This document shows, one piece after another, positions 56,250 through 64,000 of a DNA stretch of 64,000 nt; the stretch's first letter is position 1, and every line of letters begins with the position of its first letter. Source of the DNA: Ligula intestinalis (taxonomy: Eukaryota > Platyhelminthes > Cestoda > Diphyllobothriidea > Diphyllobothriidae); assembly GCA_036362985.1 (NCBI GenBank), contig JAYGXS010000005.1, forward strand, positions 23,213,024-23,277,023, written 5' to 3'. The translations under genes and the position numbers were made by a program. The notes below the pieces were generated by a model. It did no database searches. It saw only the letters and a list, made by a program, of their open reading frames with translations, and had not been told where the DNA came from.

Positions 56250-56959
56250 GCCAACAGGAGACACCCTCCCATTCCTTTACGTGAGGATACAAAGAATCGC
56301 AGATGGCGAACTCGCAACAAGCGTCTACCGAAAGAACTCCACTGCAGAAATCATCCTTAATTATAGGAGTAACCACCCTGCGGCACATAAAAGAAGCTGT
56401 GTTCGCACTCTTTTCCAACGGGCCCACCGTTATTGCAGTAAGGATGACTTGCTCAAGAGAGAACTAACGTACTTGTACATTTTTTTCCGGGCCAATGGAT
56501 ATCCGACAAGCTTTGTCAAGAATTGCCTCAGACGGCGGGGTCAAGCATAAAACCTCCCTCCCAGTGAAGGTATAGTGCCACGGAAATTTTATTCTCTACC
56601 CTACACGAACGGAATATCTGAAACCATCTCTCGGCAGCTCAGTCGCTTTAGCATCTCTGTTGTCCACAAGCCCGCAACCTGACTGCGCGCAAGCTTATGT
56701 CGAGTAAAGGACGCTCTACCCGTGGGACAACTAAGTAACGTCGTTTATCCTATACCGTGTGCTGGTTGCCCTTGCGTTTATATTGGCCAAACAGGCTGAC
56801 GCCTTGAGACTCGCATCAACGAACACCAGTCAGCCGTTCGCTTACGGAACCATTTATCACTCGTATTTGCACACTCCATTGTGTGTGATCACCGCTTTAA
56901 TTGGGATGCTACCGACGTGATCGCAATGGCTAATACGCGACAAGCGAGAGAATTCCTTG
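56250..56959 (+). pseudogene. PLE C-terminal fragment, cut by a gap
   Basis: Order: STAEIILNYRSNHPAAHKRS, RAHRYCSKDDLLKRELTYLY, FFRANGYPTSFVKNCLRRRG, stop, IVPRKFYSLPYTNGISETIS, RQLSRFSISVVHKPAT, stop, VYPIPCAGCPCVYIGQTG, stop, RLETRINEHQSAVRLRNHLS, HRFNWDATDVIAMANTRQAR, EFL. This is the RT end, connector and GIY-YIG nuclease of a PLE, close to the 35.4-36.1 kb copy. C-A-G-C-P-C-V-Y-I-G-Q-T-G is intact, but three in-frame stops kill it. Confidence 0.8.
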
Positions 56960-56969
56960 NNNNNNNNNN
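56960..56969. other. Assembly gap of 10 N
   Basis: Ten undetermined bases interrupt the PLE fragment just before its final residues. Confidence 1.
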
Positions 56970-57317
56970 AAAAAACGCGTTCTTTACGGTTCTACGGCTT
57001 CTTACATGTTCGCATTCATCCTAGAACGCGTGCTTTCATCCCGTTTAATGGCTGGTTATTGGGCCGAACTCTCCACTTCCTAGGTCACAAGGTCCAGCGC
57101 AGACATGTGTACCCATCCCCACTCTATTGAGAGGATAGCCGGAATACAAATTTGAAAAATTAAAACTTGATGTCTCTAAACATATGCAAAAAGCATATTT
57201 TCGACAAGTGCTTTTCTAAATGAATCAAAAAGTCTGTCAGTATCCAGGCCTGCTGATCGTGATCAGAAACACTAGAGGTAGCAAGAATACGGGGTTTGCC
57301 TAGTTTAACTGAGAGTA

Positions 57318-58089
57318 CAGGGTGTGCCAGAAGTAACTGACCCTTTTGCTTTCCCAATAAAACAAAAACTATGATTGTTTGGATATTGAAACTTGTTTTA
57401 TTCGAAAAAAAAAACTTTTTTTAAAATTTTTATTAGAACTAGGTTTTGAATATAATGTCTGCAAAATGATGGCTATGGTTGTTTTGACAACTTAGGGTTC
57501 GTTTCTTTGTCATTGCCATTACGCTCCTGAATGTATCTTAGTTCAGACCAAATGTTTTTTAAGTTCTTGCAGATTTGTTGGATTTTTTACATAAACCTTT
57601 GACTTCAGGTAGTCCCATAAGAAGAAATCGCATTTGGTCAAATCTGGAAATCGAGGGGGCCAAGGAATGTTACCAAATCGTGAAATCAAATGATTTGGAA
57701 AACACTCATTTAACAACGTCATGGTTTCTCTTACTGCATGGGCCATGGCTCTGTCCTGTTGAAACCAAGTATTGCGTAGGCCACGTCTCTTAATTTCAGG
57801 AATTAGAAATTTGCTAATCATAGTTTGGTATCTTTCACCATTAACTGTTACTATTGCGCCATCATTATTTTCAAAAACGTATGGGCCAATCACATTGGAA
57901 GCGGTTATTCCGCACCACACGGTCACACGAAGCGAATGCAGCGGCCTTTCTTGAATTTCTCTTGGATTTTCATTGCACCAAATTTTAGAAAGGGCTTTCT
58001 TTCAAATGAAACAAGTTTTAATATCCTAGCATTAATAGTTTTTGTTTTATTAGCAAATCAAAAGGATCAGTTACTTCTGGGACACCCTG
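57318..58089. mobile_element. Mariner-type transposon, 772 bp, internally deleted
   Basis: Ends CAGGGTGTGCCAGAAGTAAC (57318) and the inverse of CAGGGTGTCCCAGAAGTAAC (58089) are flanked by TA on both sides. The terminal repeats extend about 80 bp through AATAAAACAAAAACTAT. A transposase remnant lies on the minus strand. The element is short for an autonomous mariner (about 1.3 kb), and the N-terminal DNA-binding part is missing. Confidence 0.88.
57543..57990 (-). pseudogene. Mariner-type transposase, catalytic-domain remnant
   Basis: Reads WCNENPREIQERPLHSLRVT, VWCGITASNVIGPYVFEN, VTVNGERYQTMISKFLIPEI, WFQQDRAMAHAVRETMTLLN and WPPRFPDLTKCDFFLWDYLK. It is then frameshifted near 57545 (NIWSELRYIQE in another frame). 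The DDE/D fold residues visible are the D of FQQD and the D of KCDFF, with 41 residues between them, as in DD41D mariners; the D of PDL is 36 away. The helix-turn-helix N-terminus is absent, so it cannot be active. Confidence 0.85.
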
Positions 58090-58735
58090 TATAATGTGGT
58101 AGTCAGTTTGGGATATGGCGGCCTAATAAAGGTAACCTATGAGTACTCCTATCTTCCCCTCCCGTTTAACTGAATGCTACCTGCCCGGTCTTTAGCTCGC
58201 CTAGAGTCAAGGACGTAAATTATTTAGGGGATTTTGGCAGATTTGCTTAATTAAAAATTCGTGTTGCCTACCGCCGACGCCACTAGCTTTTTCATAAAAT
58301 GGTCAACTAAAAGACATAAATTCAATGCAATACATATTAATTGCTTTGAGTTCGAAATCAGATAAGATTGTAAAAACCCACTTTCCACGTGATCACTTTA
58401 GAAACTCGCATCTCAACCCACGCACACACAGCATCAGTTATATATGGTATGACTGTCTTATGACTGAACTGGATGGCTTGTTTGTGGTAGGACCTCTCTA
58501 TACTCCCACTGTAAAACACGATCGAGTACTTCTTGCCCTTTTTAATTTCACATGGTACAATCATACCTGTTTATTTCCGAAATATATCCTCTCTAGCCTT
58601 ACTGACCAAGTCATATTCCACTTAAACTAAGTAAAAGCGCCCTCTGCAGAAGACAATATCGCATAATTACGGAGGCTTATATTAGCGAAGCAACTAAAAT
58701 GGACCCGTATCTGCTACTGCTTTCTGTTTGTGTCT
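58090..58735. other. No gene recognised
   Basis: The 101-codon frame at 58325-58630 shows no family signature. Confidence 0.4.
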
Positions 58736-58815
58736 CTGATGAAGAATACGCGATGGATCTCGAAGCGTCAGGCGAATAAAAGTATTGTCCCAGCGATTGA
58801 CTCGATTTCTTCTTC
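58736..58815 (+). repeat. PLE-end hairpin motif (copy)
   Basis: CTGATGA, AGAATACGCGATGGATCTC, then GAAGCGTCAGGCGAATAAAA, and the TTGTCCCAGCGATTGA block before TTCTTCTTC. GAAAC is mutated to GAAGC. Confidence 0.6.
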
Positions 58816-59029
58816 TTAAAATGGTAACGCTATCTATAAAAGTATTTGAAACTTCGTACGTGTCTGAACCCAAGTTAAGCTCACCGAGTTTATCTTGATT
58901 CATTCGTCTTACCCTTCGTTACTTATTGTAAGTTCTGGTTTATTCATCGGGGAACGGTCCACAGATGCATGCTACATAAGTGGCCATTTATGGCAGATTA
59001 TCTTTTTTACAGTTGGTCTAAATGAGGCT
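58816..59029. other. Spacer, nothing recognised
   Basis: No feature seen. Confidence 0.4.
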
Positions 59030-59172
59030 CGTTCAAAAGCCGGCACCCTGACGTGACTTAACTATTTAAAGGTAAGGCTCCACGTTAAGCAATGTTACAA
59101 ACTAACTTTGTTGGAATCTAAAACCTATTTCAGAATTATATGTTGACGTTTTATGACACGGGCAACCTACTG
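59030..59172. mobile_element. Right-end fragment of a family A element
   Basis: GCTCGTTCAAAAGCCGGCAC, CTGACGTGACTTAACTATT, ACCTATTTCAGAATTATATG, TTGACGTTTTATGACACGGG, then CAACCTACTG and TA. Same order as 41553-41705. Confidence 0.6.
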
Positions 59173-59999
59173 TAGATTGCTGGACATAAATGCCTCGAGC
59201 AAGTTGATTGAAGTCCATGAAAGGTGTTATGAAATGCACCTGAACGCCAATACACGTGAGCCTCTGGATTTCCTAGAAAAATTAATGCTTTCGCGTCCTG
59301 CTATTAAATAAAAAGCAGGAATCGGCACCCGGAAACTAGTCGATAATGTTTAAACCGATTCCACTGACATTCGGGAACGTAACGACAGGTTGCCTTTACA
59401 GCATTCCGGTTCTTACCCAAGCAATGCCCCCGTCGACGTTTTTACGTACGTATGTACTTTAGAATTGTATTTTTGCTTATCAAATTGCTTAAAGTTTATG
59501 CATAAACTGCCATAAAATGTGACCACGTTAACTTTCACAAAAAACAAACACTCCGCTCAGTTTAAAGGACAGCCTTGACCTTTTCGAGAGCACGAGCGTC
59601 CGATAGTCACTATAGTGCGGTCTAGGGCACAGATTTTATGACGTTTTTTGACTTAAATAGGAGGACCAACATAAGAATGTTGCTGTGGGTGCGCTGGGAA
59701 AATGGAAAAATATTTGTCGTTATAACATGAATTTCTTTAGATAGTTCTGTGCGTTATGCACTATAAACTTTGTCACTTTCCCTGCCACACGCCCGTATTA
59801 AAAAATAAATTTAGTGAATGTGGAGCATGTAAGCTATATATGCTAAGTCGTGGAATGTGGATCGAAATTCGGAAGTGTTTTCATTAACCAAAAATGAATT
59901 CAGTAGACATGTAGTAGTATGCATTATCAATATTCTCCCAAGACATTTCAGACACTTCGGAATGCCGGATGTCAACGAGCTTACTTCCACCTGCCTTAA
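59173..59999. other. No gene recognised
   Basis: AT-rich sequence with a 63-codon minus-strand frame at 59811-60002 and no domain. Confidence 0.4.
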
Positions 60000-60745
60000 C
60001 AAATTACACTGAAAAGATACCCATGTAATTACTGTGAAGCTTACTTGTTGTATTTGAAATTGAGCACAACAATATTATTCATGTATTTCATTAGTAGCAA
60101 AAAATTTTTCACATTTTGTACTTTAAGAAACATTGACTTTTCGGCTTAACAATTTTTTCAATTACCGAATTAGCTTGAAGCCGATCTGCAGTTAAAATTG
60201 CATTCGGGATTTTTCACTAACACGCTGCATCTAAAGAGAGTCAGACACTGTTCAAAAGATGAAGAAGACGTTGCCTAATACTCATATAATTAAAAAACAC
60301 AGGTTGTCTCTTGTACCATACTCCGTAAACAAGATTTTAAAATACACAACAAAACCTGGTTTATTATAACCGGAAATTTCACACTCAAAAACAAACTAAT
60401 AATTTGAAAATTCTTGAAAACCGAAAACTGAGCTTTTTCCAAAGAGAAGGTTTCAATGAAGACGCTATTTGCAAGTAAAAAGTACGGACAGGGTGAATTA
60501 TATGTATGTTTTCTATAAAAAATTGTTAATAAGAGAATCGACAATAAATTAAAAAAATTCACAGTTAGTTGGTCATTTATTTACAAATTGTAGTCACTAA
60601 GGCAGCCAGATGTAAACTGTTACAAGAACCGGCATTCTTTCGCGTGATAATTTCTACTACAACCCTACCAACGTCATGTTTTGACTCGAAAACTCATTTC
60701 AGCACTTCAAATGACATTTTAGTATCTATAAAATATACTGCAGTA
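60000..60745. mobile_element. Degraded family A inverted-repeat element
   Basis: The right part (CCGGCATTCTTTCGCGTGAT, CTCATTTCAGCACTTCAAAT, GACATTTTAGTATCTATAAA, then ACTGCAGTA) follows the family A end order. TTCGGCTTAACAATTTTTTC and the AATTACCGAATTAGCTTG block match 4960-5010. Confidence 0.5.
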
Positions 60746-60914
60746 CGCTTTCAATAAAAGTAAACTCGCAAACCTTTTACAGGCGTTCACGAACTATAAC
60801 AACTTACCTGCCATCCCGAAAGATGTTCTATACCTGTCGCAGCATTTTCGCCTGATAAGGATGACAGCATTTACTGCCAATATTATTGAATATGCGAGTT
60901 CCAGGTAGCCATTC

Positions 60915-61015
60915 AGAAGATAAAGAAGCGATCACTGGAACAAGATTTTTATTGTTCCAACGGAATCCAAAACGTCAGGACAATAAAACTCCTGTTCCAG
61001 TCATAGCTTCTTCGT
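60915..61015. repeat. Two PLE-end motifs fused head to head
   Basis: GAAGCGATCACTGGAACAAG ... TTTTTATTGTTC on the left is the inverse of GGACAATAAAACTCCTGTTCC ... AGTCATAGCTTC on the right. GGAATCCAAAACGTCAGG lies in between. The arms are about 40 bp. Confidence 0.65.
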
Positions 61016-62839
61016 CTTATGAACAGCATATACTGCCGATCCGGAGAATATTCGCAGGCATAAAACTGCTCGAAGTCGAATGTAGGGTAGGAAGCCGTGC
61101 AATTTCGAAAATAACGAATGAAGCTCGATTGCCTACATGTAAGACCTTTCGACGTGAGCATTCGAAAATGGTGCAGCTAAAACGTTCTTGCCAGTTACTT
61201 GTGTTCTCGCATGACCACTGAAACAAACAAACAGTGAACACAGTACAAGCTTTTTAGTGACTTTTAAATTATCAAATGGTCAGTCTTCTATGGTTTGGTT
61301 TGTGCTCATATAATTTGCTAGACGCTCAGTAGGTGAATATGCAAGTCAATGTTGATGTAATATGTTAGCTAGACTTCCTTCCTCTTACTTATCTCCCTAT
61401 TCAGGTACTAGGGAGAGCAGCTTCATCCGCAAACTCGTAGTATGAGTGCTTAACTTCGAAAAGAAACTGCCATTACGCCAAAAGCTGTGTGTTTGGCGAC
61501 ATTCTCACATAAAAAAGCATAATTTCGGTTGGGTAGTTGCAGCCTGTCTATTTTTAATTCGAGCACTCTTTCGTTTCCGTTGTTGATTCCCTTCTACAGT
61601 CTACAAACTGACGAAATAAAACCAATCACAAAACCTGTCCACCAATTAGCAGAATTTTCATATTTCTATAGAACTGAGAAAACTTATAGTTGCTACTGAT
61701 TAAAACTGCGTGCCACCTGAAGATAAATATTGTTTTTTAGCAGACCTGAGGAATTAATTTGCTCAATTTATCAGAATGTCGCTAGCAAGCAGTGACAGGC
61801 GCTGAATTTTACTTTTTTGCATGCTCCCTTTGTTAGGTGTGACCAAAAGTAAATTTTTCGCACATGTGAAAAAAATATAGTGAAATTGATTGATGGACCA
61901 ACAATGCGCAAGGCATAAGCAGGAAAGTATTTGAGTTCACTGCGCAGTTTCATCATATTTCTGAAGTGGATTTGGTGAGCAAATCGAAAGTAGTTTGTCA
62001 GATATGCCCAATATGCATATATTTATGCACCTTAACCCCGTGAGCAATAAATTGTCCGTCCTGTTTGCCAAGTAAATACCTTAAATATCCCAATGGCTTT
62101 GCCATCTGGGTAGCTGTTGGCAGCACTGGAGAGTGAGTTCTAAGGCATAATGGACATACCACACGGTAAGCACTCATCCATCACATAAAAAGATTACCGA
62201 CCTTCTACGTTTGAAAATATTTTATTGCAGTGGATAATTTTTTTCAATACTCCATTAATTTTAAGTTACTCCGAACCTTATTTATGAGGAATCTACTACT
62301 TTTCTGTTTAAAAAGACCGTCAAAAGTGTTATTCAGTAGTGAAATATTGATAAAAATGATAAGGGGTAACCCATAAAAATCAGATAAGATTTTTCTCCAA
62401 CACCAAAAAGTTTAAAAATTTGACCGTTATAAATTCCCTCATGACAGCATCAAAACTATTTGCTTGCTTTCCATCTTTAATTGTATAGCAAATTTTGATT
62501 AAGTAGTCTATTTAAGAAGCCAATGTATGCACTTTAAGACAAATTTGTTTTTATTTTTTAAATTAACTCAAGTTCAGCTTCAAAAATGCACTAAATCCAT
62601 ATGTTTTTTGCGTTTCTTTGACCACATCGGCCAGGGTGGGAGAAATTTAACGACCTGGAACACAGATTCGTTTACATAAATATTTTTACATCCGAGAAAT
62701 TAGCAATCTGAAAAGTAAAGTCTTGCAAGAACACTGCAGTATTCGCCACAGACCATGCAATTTTCATAACGTAGTATAAGTTTGATCATTACTCGAATAC
62801 CAATGTTAATGCAATAAAAGGTACTTAAATGACCTATAG
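61016..62839. other. No gene recognised
   Basis: AT-rich. The 111-codon frame starting at 60886 runs through the PLE-end palindrome and is therefore unlikely to be a gene. Nothing else stands out. Confidence 0.4.
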
Positions 62840-64000
62840 GAATTACTAAGTGTTTGTAAAGAAAAATAAAATTTTCTCGATAATCCCATGATTTTGGAGG
62901 CGTAAAAAAGAGCTATAAATTAGAACAAAACATTAGATATTGTGTTAAATTGAAAACTTGAAGCAACCTTTTTCTAATATAGAAAGAACTTTTCTTATTC
63001 AGGACATTCTGTTAACTTTAATCTTACTGGATAAGTATTTATTGAATGTCATCAACAAATGTGTATTATAATTTTCCGTGTTTTTACTGTCTTCTTTGAT
63101 TAATTTATAAATTCTGCATTTGTTCAACGTTTACACCATAACCTTTTAGATAAGATAGATATAAAGAGCATTTACCGAAATAAAGTGTTTTCGATATTAT
63201 TTTTAATGAATATGGCAACGCTTTTGATATAAAGAAATGTCTCAAAACAGCAAAACACATTGTCGTGAGTAAATCTTGTCCGCACTGGATTTGTGAAACT
63301 ACTTTTCCTAACATTAATAAAAAAACTTTCTATAAAAGGTAACCTCTTAGAAATTGCTTTGATTAGGTATTCGGCTGACGAAGGTCTGCGTATATTAACT
63401 TTTTCCTACCTAATGTCACAATGAAATTTGGAACTTTTGAGAATTTATTTAGGTTTCCTGAAGATAAACGATTCAATTTGACTGAAGATGAACGAACGTT
63501 CTGTTCTCTTTATAATGGATTACCTTCCACATGAGTAGATTAATTCCACATCCAGTTATAAACTGGCCATATACGTTGCCATTTTTTGAACTTCGTATTA
63601 TTCTTTCGTCTGTTCCGTTTCTAAATAAAGCAATAGGAGAATGTAAAGTAAACAAAAAACTATATTTCTTCACGACTTCTACTCAATTAGGTTTTCTTTG
63701 TCTTAAGTTCACGAGAACATGATGTAAATTTAGTTTTTATTGAAGGAAATTCAAGGTGTATTGCTGCATTCAAACAAACACTCTTATGTTAATGCATTTT
63801 GTACGATAAAACTTCACAAGATAGCTAAACATGATTTCTTAAATTCAAATGTTCAATATTACTGCAAACAAATTTGGTTCCTTTAACTTAACTTCACTTC
63901 AATCTGAAACATTTTGGATAAACTTTTCCAGTTCTGGAAGGAATATCTTCGATACCTATTTTACTCATTTTGGAGTTCCTTCTTAGTATTTTAACATTTA
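62840..64000 (+). repeat. 1.1-kb dispersed repeat, family C, copy 4 (cut by window end)
   Basis: Collinear with 47030-48200: AATAAAATTTTCTCGATAAT, CAAAACAGCAAAACACATTG, GCGTATATTAACTTTTTCC, TCTGTTCCGTTTCTAAATAA and the AACTTCACAAGATAGCTAAA block. It continues past base 64000. Confidence 0.7.

Noticed and set aside
60886..61221. 111-codon plus-strand frame
   Set aside because: It passes through the inverted PLE-end motif and shows no domain.
1..64000. CRISPR arrays, bacterial operons, intact tRNA or rRNA genes, viral genes
   Set aside because: No regularly spaced identical repeats, no polycistronic coding runs, no tRNA free of SINE context and no recognisable viral protein were seen.

Overview
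The window is eukaryotic, intron-bearing and repeat-dominated. Micro-introns, the abundance of Penelope-like retroelements (PLEs), tRNA-derived SINEs and small TA-flanked inverted-repeat transposons suggest an invertebrate, most likely a parasitic flatworm of the tapeworm type. That assignment is inference; no mitochondrial or rRNA marker is present. Only two host genes can be supported, both on the minus strand. Most other open reading frames are short chance frames or pieces of dead mobile elements.

Region 1 (1-10.5 kb) holds most of a sodium/solute symporter of the SLC5 family, closest in layout to the sodium-coupled monocarboxylate/multivitamin branch. Nine coding exons join in a consistent reading frame (458 codons from the start ATG at 10458 to a donor at 422). 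The first intron is 41 bp and the largest is 2.9 kb. The last exons lie beyond the left edge. The introns carry a foldback repeat (7.7-8.2 kb), a SINE end and an inverted-repeat element (4.8-5.4 kb).

Region 2 (10.5-38 kb) is an accessory repeat landscape. It holds AT-rich dispersed repeats (11.1-15.2 kb), a decayed PLE with reverse transcriptase (RT) and GIY-YIG remnants (16.0-17.8 kb), a second PLE RT fragment in the opposite orientation (20.4-21.0 kb), an inverted duplication around a 400-base assembly gap (24.5-26.3 kb), a direct duplication (26.8-29.1 kb), a 1.9-kb TA-flanked element split by later insertions (31.1-34.3 kb), and another PLE piece (35.4-36.1 kb). A short motif, CTGATGA-hairpin-GAAACGTCAGGC followed by AATAAA, recurs about ten times and appears to be a PLE end with a hammerhead-ribozyme-like core.

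Region 3 (38.3-43.1 kb) holds a two-exon gene for a divergent SOX-type HMG-box transcription factor. The HMG box is split by a 3.3-kb intron, which contains a complete 949-bp inverted-repeat transposon.

Region 4 (43.5-64 kb) is again mobile-element material: a 101-bp pogo-like MITE, an intact copy of the 1.9-kb TA-flanked element, a roughly 500-bp foldback element, a cluster of LINE 3' ends, a SINE, a PLE fragment ending in a small gap, a deleted mariner-type transposon, and a 1.1-kb repeat also present at 11.6 and 47 kb. Nothing suggests that the two host genes work together; the rest of the window is a record of nested transposition.
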